A stretch of 64,000 bases of DNA from Fulvia fulva. Taxonomy: Eukaryota > Ascomycota > Dothideomycetes > Mycosphaerellales > Mycosphaerellaceae. The stretch is from contig NC_063020.1 in NCBI RefSeq assembly GCF_020509005.1, forward strand, positions 2,728,001 to 2,792,000, written 5' to 3'. Below, piece by piece: positions 34,349 to 45,082 of the stretch. Under the pieces are notes generated by a model. The model ran no database searches. It was not told the DNA's origin and saw only the letters and a list, made by a program, of their open reading frames with translations. Every line of letters starts with the position of its first letter. Position 1 is the stretch's first letter. A program made the position numbers and the translations under genes.

Positions 34349-37300
34349 ATGGAGAACGAGACTGGGTTCATAAGAAAGAGAGCAGCACCTCTTCTGACAA
34401 GAGAGAACCACGAAACATGGTTCAAGCTGATGAGAATACACCTGGTATCAAAGCAGGTTGACTGGGTCCTCGAAGACATCATCACGGACATTCCCGCTGC
34501 AACCCCATCTATAGCGACACCCTCTGCATCATCGGAGTCATCCCTTCCTTTGGATCAAGCGATAAGGAAGGCATCGTACAGACGGCACAATGCAACGGCC
34601 CTGTATGAGATGTACATCTGTCTGTCGACAGATGACCAAGAGATGACATACGAGATCCGGCATGCGAAGGAGTTGTGGGAATGGGCTGAAGCTAAATATA
34701 AGAGAAGACTTCTCGCTACTGGAAGAAGTTTGCTTCAGCAATACACCAATTTCGTGATGACAGAAGACCAGTCTATAGATGACGCCTGGCAGGAGCTTAG
34801 CTCAATTGCAAGGAGGGCTGTTTCAATCTCGCCTCAGTTCCAAGACATCAAGACTGAGGACAGAAAGATCCAGCAACTCTTAGCAGCTCTGCCAGACTCA
34901 TTTGGCTCAATTCGCGATGCAATTGATGCCCAGGTGAATCTCTCACCACAAGACATTCTTGCAATTCTTAGGGAGAAGCAAGAATCAATGATTCATCAAG
35001 GGACAGCCATGTTTGCTAAGAAGGGTTTCCAGGGCAAGCTCACGTGCCATCTCTGCGGTGGTGACCATTTTATGAGCAAGTGCCCACACCTTTCTGCAGC
35101 TCAGCAGGCTGTTAGGAACAAGGACAAACTAGCTAGGGTTACCTACCCTGCTAAGAGACAACCGTCACCACCTCGTAGGAGGTCATCATCACCAAACCTT
35201 CGTGATGTCCTCAAGGTGATGACGGACCTTGCAAAGCAGATGAAGGAGAGCCGCAAGCCAAAGGCCTCCTCTAGTAAGCCTGCAAGGGCCCATGCGACCC
35301 AGGAAGACGCATCAGACCCTGAGATACCATCAGAAGATGATGATGTTGATGAGGTTGCCCATTCCACTGTGGAAGCCAAAGGCAAGTACCCCTCGTCCGA
35401 GTGGTTGCTTGACTCTTGTGCATCATCACATATGACTGACCAAGATTCACTATTCAGGACACTGAAGCCTCTTCAAAAGAGGAAGTGGATCAAGGTTGGG
35501 GGTGGCTATCTACAAGCTACACATATGGGAAGTGCAGTAATGGGTGGTCCTTCTGGAAAGCAAATTGTCTTAGAAAATGTCCTGTTTGTTCCTGGCCTTG
35601 GAGTTAGTCTTGTTTCGTGGAATCAGTTCAGCCAACAGTTTGCTGTCCAACCACCCAGTTTCACCCTAAAATCCTTGTCTGGTAAACCCGTTGTCCAGAC
35701 CAAACTTCGAGGAGGAGTACCGTTTATCCACTCGATCTCGGAAATTCTTGAGCCACAGCATGCTGGCATACTCTCTCAAGAACGTGACGGTACCGCTATG
35801 GCTAACACTGAGTCCGAAGATCAGTGGGAGCTATGGCATAGAAGATGTGCACACCTTGGCAAGGGACTGCTAAGAAACCTGCATAGAGTCACTGACAAGA
35901 AAGATCCCATTCCTGTTCCTTCTGAACACCAGAATTGCAAGGTCTGCTCCCTTGCAAACATGAGGAAGTTCAAAGGACCTGCCACAGAGAGGAAAGGGGA
36001 GAGGCTGGCCCTCATCTCCATTGACATCTGTGGGCCTTTTCAGGGCGCAGTCTCTAGGCTAGGATACAAATATTGGCTTGAGATTGTAGACAACTTCTCT
36101 AGGAAGAAGTGGGTAATCCCTTTGAAGGCCAGGAGCGACGCTCCTGCAGCCCTACGGGATTGGAAGGTCCAGGCAGAACGGCAGTCAAGGTGCTTTCTGT
36201 CTGCGATCCGCAGTGATGGTGCAAAGGAAATTCTCGCCTTGCTAAAAGAGTGGGAGAAGGAGTTTGGCACTCAGATGGACACAACTGATGCCTACAACTC
36301 TCTTCAAAATGGACCTGTGGAAAGGTCAATTCAAGCCTCTGAGAACACAGTCCGGGCTATGCTTGAAGACTCTGGCATGCCAGTTGAGTTCTGGCCAGAA
36401 GCTTTGCAAGCACAGACTGTGATCAGAAACAGACTGCCTAATGGTCCGATCATTGATGGTATTGCTCTTTCACCAGAAGAAGCCTTTACTGGCCAAGTAC
36501 CGTCAGTCGACCATTTCCGCGTCTGGGGATGCAAAGCTGTGGTCTATGTAGACCCAAGAGCCCAACCTCAAGGCTTGAGGAGAGACAAGTTGATGAACCG
36601 AGGAAAAGAAGCCGTGTTTGTGGGCTACTCAGAAAACACCACAAAACAATGGCTGTTCTGGGATCCCGACATGAAAGCAATAAAAGCGCATAGTCACGTC
36701 GACTGGTTTGAGAATGAGAAGGGGGGAGATATGGATCTTGGTATCACCTTCACTAACCAGCCGAGTCGAGCGCCACAGCGCAATCCTGTTGGGAGGAAGC
36801 CCTTTGGGGCGAAATTTTCCGATAGGGGATTATCAGAGACACCGTTACGAAGGCCAGGAGAAAATATTGAGGCGGTTTCAACACTGTCGAAGGCCGATAA
36901 CGGTGGATCTATACAGAACCTACCCAAGTCATCAACACCACAGCAACCGCTGTTTGTGCAACTTCCCCCTCCCCCAAAGGACATTGGGGAATACCAGAAG
37001 TTTGGAGATCAGGGTACTCCAATGAAAGAAAAAGAAGATGTCGTTCAGTTCGACCCATCCGAACACCCAGCGCCACCTCAGGTTGCAGGCAACAAGAGGT
37101 CAAGGGGGGACGGAGATGATAACTCTGAAGAGCATGAGGCTAAACACCATAAGGCTCTTATCGCCCAGATGTTCCATCTAGACCCTACAATGAGCTGGGT
37201 AGAGGAGATTCTGAACGACGTGGAAGAACATGCATTTGCTGCTGTTGGGCAGGCCATAGCCTATCAGCAGGAAGTGCCAATCCCAAAGTCCTATAAGGCA

Positions 37301-38875
37301 GCCGTAGGAGACCCCGAATGGGGACATATGTGGAGAGAGGCAATCGAGAACGAACTTATTGCCTTAGCAAGCAACAACACCTGGGAAGCAGTTGTACCGC
37401 CAAAGGGTGCGAATCTAATTACTTCTAGGTGGGTCTTTGATGTGAAAAGAATGATTAGTGGAGCCATTGAGAAGTTCAAGGCAAGACTAGTTGCAAGAGG
37501 GTTTTCACAGAAATATAGGGTTGACTTCGAAGAGACCTTTGCACCTACTGTTAGACATGATACTCTCCGAGTATTCATGGCAGTAGTATGTGAGAGAGAT
37601 CTCGAGATGCACCTAGTGGATGTGAATAATGCTTTTACCCAAAGCAGCCTTCTTGAAGACATCTATATGATCCCACCCCCAGGAGTTGAAGCACCTCCAA
37701 ACATGGTGTTCAAGGTCCTACGAAGCCTTTATGGGCTTAAGCAAGTAGCTAGAGACTGGAACAAGCTCTGTGTTGCGAAGCTAGAGAAGATTGGATTTAC
37801 CCAGTCCCAGGTAGATCCATGCCTACTTATCCATACGGATAGAGACCTTATGGTCCTTACCCATGTGGATGACATACCCATTGCAGCTCCGAAGCTGTCA
37901 GATGTTCAGTGGTTTAAGGCTGAGCTTGGAAAAGTGTTTAAGATTAAAGATCTTGGTGAACCTACGAAGATCCTTGGAATGAGGATTACAAGAGACAGGT
38001 CCCAAGGCACTTTGAAGCTTGATCAAGGACACTATGTCCACGCTAACTTAGCCAAGATGAACATGGCTAGAGAGAAGGCTACGCCAACCCACTCACCTAT
38101 GGAGAGCTACGAGCATTTAGTGCCTACGGCACCTATGGATGAGAGGTGCAACAAACAGGATTACCAGAGCCACAATGGTACCTGGATGTGGCCAATGACA
38201 ATGACAAGGCCAGACTTAGCATTCCCCCTTGGAAGAATTAGCTCATTTGTTGCTGATCCCTCGCAGCAGCATATGAAGGCTTTGAAGAAGCTCTCCCGAT
38301 ACCTGCGGTCGTACCCAGACCTAGGTCTTATGTATAGAAAGGGAGGGGGCAATCTCCAGGGATACTCGGACTCTGACTACGCTATGGACAAAGTGGATAG
38401 AGTCTCAATTCTGGGATACGTGTGGTTCCTTTGTGGATCACCTGTGTCCTGGATGAGTAGGAAGCAGAAGTCTGTTGCAACATCAACAATGGAAGCTGAG
38501 TTCATGGCTATGAACGCAGCCGCAAAGCAGTCACAATTTCTTGCTGCTGTCCTCAGGGAAATGGGGTGCCCAGAACTGGTAGGAAAGAGCTCTTTCCAGC
38601 CGAGTGTAAGGGCAAGCAAGGGCACTGTTGACGAGCTAAGGCCAGTCAAGCTCATGGGTGACAACCAAGCCGCTTTGACACTTGTCAAAGATGCCCATGT
38701 GCATGAAAGGTCAAAGCATATTGATGTTGCATATAACTATGTCAGACATCTCTGGTGGCAGAAGAAGATTGCAGTGGACTACTGCCATACAAAGGACATG
38801 GCTGCTGATGGGTTAACAAAGCCCCTCAATGGCCAGCAGTTCCAAAACTTTGTAAGGCAGCTCCAGCTTGCGTAA
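34349..38875 (+). CDS. copia Gag-Pol polyprotein (Gag, protease, integrase, RT, RNase H)
   Basis: This single ORF of 1508 residues encodes everything for copia retrotransposition in cytoplasmic particles and integration in the nucleus. I chose the ATG at 34349 (M-E-N-E-T-G-F), in good context (AAAAAATGG) at the start of the Gag homology; the frame is open upstream to 34175. Domains: Gag about 1-220; zinc knuckle 233-245 (C-H-L-C-G-G-D-H-F-M-S-K-C, one residue short of CX2CX4HX4C); protease at Asp355 (L-D-S-C-A-S-S-H-M; Cys replaces the usual Gly); integrase HHCC from His497, catalytic Asp559, Asp623, Glu658; RT from about 970 with D-V-N-N-A-F at 1091 and H-V-D-D at 1172-1175; RNase H Asp1341 and Glu1382. 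There is no stop or frameshift. The copia order (integrase before RT) is clear. Expression of excess Gag from one frame would need another mechanism, which I do not see. Confidence 0.96.
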   Translation: MENETGFIRKRAAPLLTRENHETWFKLMRIHLVSKQVDWVLEDIITDIPAATPSIATPSASSESSLPLDQAIRKASYRRHNATALYEMYICLSTDDQEMTYEIRHAKELWEWAEAKYKRRLLATGRSLLQQYTNFVMTEDQSIDDAWQELSSIARRAVSISPQFQDIKTEDRKIQQLLAALPDSFGSIRDAIDAQVNLSPQDILAILREKQESMIHQGTAMFAKKGFQGKLTCHLCGGDHFMSKCPHLSAAQQAVRNKDKLARVTYPAKRQPSPPRRRSSSPNLRDVLKVMTDLAKQMKESRKPKASSSKPARAHATQEDASDPEIPSEDDDVDEVAHSTVEAKGKYPSSEWLLDSCASSHMTDQDSLFRTLKPLQKRKWIKVGGGYLQATHMGSAVMGGPSGKQIVLENVLFVPGLGVSLVSWNQFSQQFAVQPPSFTLKSLSGKPVVQTKLRGGVPFIHSISEILEPQHAGILSQERDGTAMANTESEDQWELWHRRCAHLGKGLLRNLHRVTDKKDPIPVPSEHQNCKVCSLANMRKFKGPATERKGERLALISIDICGPFQGAVSRLGYKYWLEIVDNFSRKKWVIPLKARSDAPAALRDWKVQAERQSRCFLSAIRSDGAKEILALLKEWEKEFGTQMDTTDAYNSLQNGPVERSIQASENTVRAMLEDSGMPVEFWPEALQAQTVIRNRLPNGPIIDGIALSPEEAFTGQVPSVDHFRVWGCKAVVYVDPRAQPQGLRRDKLMNRGKEAVFVGYSENTTKQWLFWDPDMKAIKAHSHVDWFENEKGGDMDLGITFTNQPSRAPQRNPVGRKPFGAKFSDRGLSETPLRRPGENIEAVSTLSKADNGGSIQNLPKSSTPQQPLFVQLPPPPKDIGEYQKFGDQGTPMKEKEDVVQFDPSEHPAPPQVAGNKRSRGDGDDNSEEHEAKHHKALIAQMFHLDPTMSWVEEILNDVEEHAFAAVGQAIAYQQEVPIPKSYKAAVGDPEWGHMWREAIENELIALASNNTWEAVVPPKGANLITSRWVFDVKRMISGAIEKFKARLVARGFSQKYRVDFEETFAPTVRHDTLRVFMAVVCERDLEMHLVDVNNAFTQSSLLEDIYMIPPPGVEAPPNMVFKVLRSLYGLKQVARDWNKLCVAKLEKIGFTQSQVDPCLLIHTDRDLMVLTHVDDIPIAAPKLSDVQWFKAELGKVFKIKDLGEPTKILGMRITRDRSQGTLKLDQGHYVHANLAKMNMAREKATPTHSPMESYEHLVPTAPMDERCNKQDYQSHNGTWMWPMTMTRPDLAFPLGRISSFVADPSQQHMKALKKLSRYLRSYPDLGLMYRKGGGNLQGYSDSDYAMDKVDRVSILGYVWFLCGSPVSWMSRKQKSVATSTMEAEFMAMNAAAKQSQFLAAVLREMGCPELVGKSSFQPSVRASKGTVDELRPVKLMGDNQAALTLVKDAHVHERSKHIDVAYNYVRHLWWQKKIAVDYCHTKDMAADGLTKPLNGQQFQNFVRQLQLA

Positions 38876-38901
38876 AGGGATTGTAGGAGACCATGTGGCC
38901 T

Positions 38902-38910
38902 GAGTGGGAG
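38902..38910 (+). other. copia polypurine tract
   Basis: GAGTGGGAG abuts the 3' LTR, 27 bp after the stop codon. One T interrupts the purines. It is the expected plus-strand primer site. Confidence 0.75.
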
Positions 38911-39143
38911 TGTTGAGAACATACAGGCCGCAGGACAAGCATGTAGGTGTGGGTGTGTCATGTGATAGATCACGTGACTAGGGTTTGCCAGCCTATAGGC
39001 TGGCAAACATCCGGACACCTAGCATCTACCTACACCAACACCGGCGATACTGTATGTAGATACACGCTATCCCATTGGGTCCTTCTTCGTCTTTTGTGTG
39101 ATCCGCCGTCTTCCACTACTACGCAACTCGTACCTGTTTAACA
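38911..39143 (+). repeat. 3' LTR of the intact copia
   Basis: This is 233 bp and has the same ends as the 5' LTR. It carries A at 39118 and 39121 where the 5' LTR has G (TpG to TpA), and C at 38931 where the 5' LTR has T. Confidence 0.97.
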
Positions 39144-39148
39144 GTAGT
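39144..39148. repeat. target-site duplication GTAGT, right, of the intact copia
   Basis: This is the right copy of the duplication at 33604-33608. The old copia RNase H sequence resumes with it. Confidence 0.95.
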
Positions 39149-39761
39149 TACAATTTCTTACTACTGTCCTTAGAGAAATAGGGTGCCTAGAACTGGTAGG
39201 AAAGAGCTCTTTCTAGCCGAGTATAAGGGCAAGTAAGGGCACTATCAACGAGCTAAGGCTAGTTAAGCTTATAGATAACAACTAAGCCGCTTTAATAATT
39301 GTTAAAGATGCCTATATATATAAAAGGTCAAAGCATATTAATGTTATATATAACTATATTAGACATCTCTAGTAGTAGAAGAAGATTATAGTAGACTACT
39401 ACTATATAAAGGATATAGCTACTAATAGGTTCATAAAGCCCCCTAGTAGCTAGTAGTTCTAAAACTTTATAAGGTAGCTCTAGCTTACGTAAAGAGATTG
39501 TAGGAGACTATATAGCCTAAGTAGGAGTATTAAGAACATATAGGCCGTAGGTCAAGTATATAGGTATAGGTGTATTATATAACTAGATTACGTAACTAGG
39601 GTTTACTAGCCTATAGGCTAGTAAAGATCCGGACACCTAGTATCTACCTATACTAATACTAGCGATACTATATATAGATACACGCTATCCTATTAGGTCC
39701 TTCTTCGTCTTTCGTGTGATCCGCCGTCTTCTACTACTACGTAACTTGTACCTATTTAACA
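39149..39761 (+). mobile_element. old copia 3' fragment, right piece (RNase H end and 3' LTR)
   Basis: This continues 33109-33608 after the nested copia. It runs through the end of RNase H (compare 38530-38875 of the intact copy) and the tract before the LTR, to an LTR at 39528-39761. Nearly every CpA and TpG of the intact copy is TpA here. It ends at 39761, inside gypsy D sequence. Confidence 0.92.
39528..39761 (+). repeat. 3' LTR of the old copia
   Basis: This is 234 bp, starting TATTAAGAACA (TG to TA) and ending CTATTTAACA. It is the RIP-mutated version of the 233-bp LTR of the intact copia, with one extra base near the first inverted repeat. The 26-bp palindrome keeps its symmetry at nearly all positions, because both arms were mutated alike. 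Confidence 0.92.
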
Positions 39762-42260
39762 CTATTTATAAAGATTTCTAAATTATCTAGCGATATAGCG
39801 AAGGTCGAGGTATACTCCTCGTCGTCGAAATCCTCCGGCTATAGTACGAAGAGCTTATCGGCGTCTAGCTAGTCTTATCGCTTCTAGGCTTACTTCGCTA
39901 TACAATAATAGGCGTCCGCGCTAATAAAATAGATATCGGGTTCTAGCTCGGGTAGTACTAGTTTCGGCGCCTTAGGCTTACTACCTTCTATTATTATTGT
40001 ATAAGGGATACCGTTCTAGTAATAATATTAGTAGTAGGTAGGCTTATCGAAGCTAAGTGTCTTATATTTAAAGCTATACGAAGGGTCGTATTCTTCGAGC
40101 TAGGAGTAGCCTAGTACTAGGTCGTACTTATCGAGGTTAGTAACGTAGTATAGCTCTTAACTAGTATAGCTACCGATAGTAACGTCTATTAGTACTACTT
40201 CGAGTAGTCGTATAGCCGCTCTATCAGTTATACGTAGGCGTCTTAGCCTTTCTAGCTTAAAGGTAGGGACTTTGTTTACGCGAACGAATCTTAGGTTAAT
40301 AAACTTAGAGGAGGCGCTAGTATTAGAGAGGGTAAGTACGTTTACTTTGCTACCTAATATACTAGTTATAGTACTAGTATATACTATATACTTTCTATAC
40401 GTTAGTTGTATATATATACGCGTATAGGTGTCTCTCTTAGCTATTACTATATATAGGTATTCTTCCTATTAGGTATATATCTCGTAGTCTTGTTCTTCGT
40501 ATTTATAATTCGTAGATTTGTATATTACTCCTTTAGCGCGACGGTACTAAGGAGCTAGGCATTTCCCTAAACGGGTAGTACTTCGATCTAGAGGGCTAGC
40601 GCGTCGGTTATAGCGTTAAGAGCGATAGGTATCTCGCGGTTAATATCGCCGGTATACTACTTACCGCGGGAGTTATAAAGAATATATACGGGGTCGAGGC
40701 CGGTATATCTAGGTTCATAATAGCGGAAGTAGCGGCCTTACTAGCGTAGCTAGTCGCGGAGTTCGTCGGTAAGTTTAGGTAGTATAGTATAACGCTAGGG
40801 GATAAGGCGTACGGCCGGGCTAGCGTTCTAGGTACGCGTAGAGACCGTAAGCGTATTATTTATAGTAGGCGGCGCGGCTCGTAGTACTATACTAGCGCTT
40901 TATTATCTAAAGCCCTATTAGCCTTGTCTTTAACTACTACGACGCCCGTTACCGCCTTACTAGATGTCCTTGCCCTTGTCCCTCTTACTATAGATACTCT
41001 TTATAGTATTATATACCTCTTCTTTATCTTTAGCGATACGAATGAACTGGCTAACGGGGTCTATAAGCTAGTAGTCCTCTGTTTTCTTTATCTAGAACTC
41101 GTTTAGGCTAATCTATAGCTCGTACGACACTATAGGCTTACCGGCCTTAGCGCTAAGGCGGCGGTATTTGACGATATATTTACTAAACTCCTAGCCGTAC
41201 TTCTACTTTAGCTAGTATAGGTCGCGTCTAGCCTTAAGCTTAATGTCTCGAAGATTCTTACCGAAGTTATCGTCTAACTCGTCCTATATATCCCCGAGGC
41301 TTACCTATTCGTCGTTCTTAATAACCGTACGGATAATATCCCTAGGGATACCGAGAGTATAACGCTTAACGTAGTTAAAGATATTAAGGTAAGGTATTTA
41401 TATAGTATATCGTACCGCGATAGAGTCCTTATAGCTCTCTTTCTAGTCGATATAGGAGAGCTCGCCTAAGTTGTCGAACTCTTTAGGATAGAGGAAACGT
41501 TAGTCGGTTTAGGCGGCGAATATTGTAGTGTTATTAGTACGGGCTACTAAGGGTACGAGAGAACCGGCGCGGGTAGTACGGTTATAGGTACGGGCCCGAT
41601 AGCCGCTACCTACTAGAGTCTAAGAATCACGGGTACCGGCTTATAGGAATCCCTCTAGACTAGTAGTCTACTATTCCTACTACTACGGCTATTACTAGGG
41701 TCGTAACTACTTAGGGAAAGTAAGCGGGCGGTCTCGCTTACTTAGTAAGGCGGTAAGCCGGGCTTATATCTTAAGTTACGAGATCTTAGTATCCTACTAT
41801 ATAATCTTAGCCTTAAGTTAGTCGACTTTGTCCTATACTTACTTAAGATAGCTATTAGTAGTATTAATACGGCCTACTAGCTTATCGGTAATCTTCTTAT
41901 AGTATTCCTTAGTTACGGCGTCGTCTAAGACTATTTATAGTATCTAGATACGGGCCTTAGTATCTTCCTATAATGTCTAATATATTATAGTATCGGCTTA
42001 TATCTTATCTCGCTCGGTCGCTATATCCTATCGGTCTTCGAAGACGATATTATATTCTTCTTAGAGCTTCGCGAGTTTAGTATCGACTTGATCGCGTTCC
42101 TCGTAATAGCGTCGTACCTAGGCTCGGGAGTAGTCGAGTATAACCTTCTAGTAGGCGTACCTACCTATAGTACTCTTGACTCTAAGATTTATAGTATTAG
42201 GCCGTAAGGTGACTACCCTCTTAAATACTTCGGTATCGGCGATCTTATAGTTTATTATAT
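39762..42260 (-). pseudogene. gypsy D gag-protease
   Basis: An N-terminal coiled-coil stretch (K-I-T-D-K-L, V-D-Q-L-K-A-K) lies near 41790-41930. The Gag core follows (S-L-G-D-I then D-D-N-F-G-K near 41270-41310; Y-R-R-L-S near 41150). A Cys/Tyr-containing zinc-knuckle region is near 40640-40730. The protease begins near 40330 (S-A-S-S-K-F-I-N) and continues to the block V-L-G-Y-S near 40115, a conserved feature after the active site. Stops occur at Trp and Gln positions. The product would be structural Gag plus the maturation protease. Confidence 0.68.
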
Positions 42261-42304
42261 CGTACTTATTACCGGTAGTAATCTATAAGACGATAGTATA
42301 GGGT

Positions 42305-42440
42305 TATTATAAAATAAGCGTTATTCGGTAAGGCTATAAAAGAGAAGCGCGAAGCGCGCGAGATATATAGAGAAGCGCTAAGGCGCTAGTACGTAGGGAA
42401 GAGCCGCGGCGCGACGTTACGGTAGTAGTAAACCGTAATA
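42305..42440 (-). repeat. gypsy LTR between families D and F
   Basis: Read on the minus strand it starts TATTACGG at 42440, preceded by nine G and spacer TAC (the polypurine tract of gypsy F), and probably ends TTATAATA at 42305. It contains GC-rich blocks built on GCGCG and AGCGC. The end is inferred from likeness to the end of the family-E LTR. Confidence 0.55.
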
Positions 42441-45013
42441 GTACCCCCCCCCTTTAGATCGCTATATATCCTCGGACGGCTCTATCTCTATAGTAGTATA
42501 TCTACGAAAACTATATTATCCTCTAGTCCACCTTATTTAGCTTAAGCATCCTCTAAACCCTTAATATCCTCCTTACTATCAATCACTATATCCGTCGGGC
42601 GGCTAAGCTAGTACGGCTATATAGAGGCTTAGGGTATATTACGATAAGACACTAACGGCGACTCCTTAAAGAAGCCCGATCCTTATAGAAGTAGGTATAC
42701 GCGGTTCTATAGTAGCCCTAGCGTATTAAGTATCCTAGAATAAAACTCTGTTATACTCGTATTAAGTCTTATTAAGCGGCGTAACGTCCTTACTTATAGC
42801 TTAGACGCCGTTACGGGCGTATTAGTTTACGGTATAACTACCGGTATAGACGTACTCGCGTTCTCCGTAGGCACATAGCTAGACTTAGTATAAGATCGTA
42901 GTATACTAGTAACTCGGTCCTTATTAAATACCTAGTCGTACGGCGGCTTAAAGTCGGCGGGTATAGACTTCGTCGGAAAGTTGTAGTAGAAGTCTATAAT
43001 AGAGGCGGCTACTCCTACTAATGCTTCTAGTAGCTCCTAGCTCGGCTCGCGGTATCTTTTCTACTTTACTAGGTACTTATACTCGTCTTACTTCTATAGT
43101 AAGTGTTTTAGTAGTCTTCCCTTTAGCTTGAAATATTTCCTATTAAGTATATCCTCTATAAAGTACTCTTCGGATATTTCGCCGTCGTCGTCGCGGGTAA
43201 TCTCGATTAGAGGCGGCGGTACTAGGATCTATCTAGGTTCGGGGTTATTAGTAGCTAGTTATAGGAGCGAGGCGTAGAAAGTGTTATAGAGATTACCTAA
43301 CTAATCGAGTATTATAACGCGGTAAGTATTTTAATACGGGAGTACTACGGTAATCTTGTACGGCCCTACGTTCTTAATATCGAGCTTCTTAGACGGGCGT
43401 ATTATTGACTAGTTAGTAGATTAATATAAACTTCGTCGCCGATATTATAATTCGGAGGTAGCTAGTAATATACGTTTATAAAATCTACTTATAACGCTTA
43501 GGCTAGTATGATTTCTTACCTTAGGTATACGTATATCTAGTTTATACGCTTAGTAAACGTATTTGTAGATTCTATATCAAGTCGTTACTTATAGGGCATA
43601 AGCTTTATAGGGGTAGTTAGACTAGTATCCGTAAATCCTAGGTTACGACCGGTATTAGCGTAGAAGGGTAATACTCTAGTAGTAGCTAATATATAATTGT
43701 TAGTAGCAAACTCGGTAAGTAGTAACTAATTAACCTAATCATCTTAGGCGTAGTTGATGTAGGCTCTAAGGTAGCGTTCTATAACCTTATTCGTGTTTTA
43801 GACTATCTATCGGATTCTAGTTAAAAGGCCGTCGATAGTCGTTATTAAATACCGAGTAGAGAGTAAACTCGTCTCTAGAACGTAGACGTCTACTAGGAGC
43901 CCCGATCCGAGACGATGCTCTTAGGAATACTATAACGTACGAAGATGTAGCGGATAAAGATATATACGATATATAGGGCGTCTATCTATAGTACTAGGAT
44001 TAGGTATCTCTCCTTAGTAAGCCTATCCGTAACTATAAGGACGTTCTTATACGTTTGTCTATTGGTTAAGCTCTTACTTACGGGCAAATCTATAACGAAG
44101 TTAATAGCGATATCCTTATATACTCCGAAGGGTACCGGTAATAGTATAAGGAGGCCCTAATACTACTAATTTAACGGAGCCGTTATTCTATAATATAATT
44201 ACGGACAAATCTCTTAATTGTTTATACTATACGTAGCTAGCGGTAGTATCTACTAATCAACTCGAATGTCTTTTTACGGCCGGGAAACCTAGCCGCGGGT
44301 ATATCGTAGAAACGTTTCGTAATTAGAGTACGAAGTTCTACTACGCTAGTAACTTCTAGGACAAATAAGCTATATCCTCCGTAGGCGTTCTTTATATAGA
44401 TTATACTATCTTCTACTTAAGACGTACGATTGTCGATCTTATATTTACGTAATAGGGGTACTTACTAGTTCTAGGATAGCTATTATATAGTAGCCTTAAC
44501 GGTCTCTTCGTTATATAGAGCCTTAACTTATATAAGTAAATCCTACTATACTACCTACTACGCTACCTCCCCCTCCCGTAGCTCGCTTGAATTGAGCTTA
44601 ATATCGAGGCGAGCGGGCGGTAGGATGACCTAGCTCTAATACTATAGACGTGGATCGCTTAGATCCGACGGTAGATCTTACGATCGTCTAGTAAGACTAT
44701 TAGGCTTTATGCCCTATACACCTAGATAATAGGTAATTTTGAATACGAACTGTACTAGGAACTATACCTAGCGTACCTACCGTCTATTAAGTTATTTCGT
44801 GCTTATAAAGTATTCTAGGTTCTTATAATCGGAGTAGATAATGACGGGATTATTATCTATATCCTTTATATTCTCGAAATCGGTATCTATATTATCGTCT
44901 AAGTCAACGGTAAGCTTAGGTTTCTATTCTTTAATAGCGAGAACGATAGCTAATAGTTCCTTATCGTAAATCCCGTAGTTATACTCCTATAGTAATATCT
45001 TCTTAGATATATA
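42441..45013 (-). pseudogene. gypsy F pol, 3' piece: RNase H end, integrase, chromodomain
   Basis: The minus-strand order is RNase H (Y-D-K-E-L-L-A-I near 44960, K-N-L-E-Y-F near 44820), a linker, integrase zinc module and core (about 44400-43450), the GPY/F module (K-K-L-D-I-K-N-V-G-P-Y-K-I near 43370) and a chromodomain with D-E-Y-K-Y-L-V-K near 43080. It ends in the polypurine tract G9 at 42444-42452. LINE A copy 3 splits the RNase H between 45013 and 50004; the frame is in register on both sides. Stops and Asp/His changes make it inactive. Confidence 0.8.
45000..45013. repeat. 14-bp target-site duplication, LINE A copy 3 (left)
   Basis: TTCTTAGATATATA is repeated at 50004-50017. Its length and the A/T-rich end suit LINE insertion by target-primed reverse transcription. 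Confidence 0.88.
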
Positions 45014-45082
45014 GATAGATAGATTTGTCATTCCCCTGTTCTAGGACCCTATCCGGCCTATGCAGGTATATATCTATTGTTA

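Larger units (their letters stand above)
33609..39143 (+). mobile_element. intact Ty1/copia LTR retrotransposon
   Basis: This 5535-bp element has two 233-bp LTRs, a 5-bp target duplication, a primer binding site, a single Gag-Pol ORF with every catalytic domain, and a polypurine tract. It has ordinary CpA and TpG content, in sharp contrast to everything around it, so it arrived after most RIP in this region. The two LTRs differ at three sites. It is inserted in an older, RIP-mutated member of the same family. It is a good candidate for an autonomous, recently active element. Confidence 0.97.
39762..42440 (-). mobile_element. Ty3/gypsy family D, 5' part (LTR, gag, protease)
   Basis: On the minus strand this runs from an LTR at the right (42440) through gag to the protease, and is cut at 39762 where the old copia LTR ends. 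RT and downstream domains are not found on the other side of the copia, so the locus was rearranged or deleted. The protein sequence differs from families A, C, E and F. Confidence 0.78.

Noticed and set aside
40924..41106. 60-codon plus-strand frame with hydrophobic residues
   Set aside because: Antisense to degraded gypsy D gag; a chance frame.
42330..42420. GCGCG/AGCGC-rich stretch as a CpG island or replication origin
   Set aside because: It lies inside a degraded gypsy LTR; short repeats of this kind fit LTR sequence and nothing else supports an origin.
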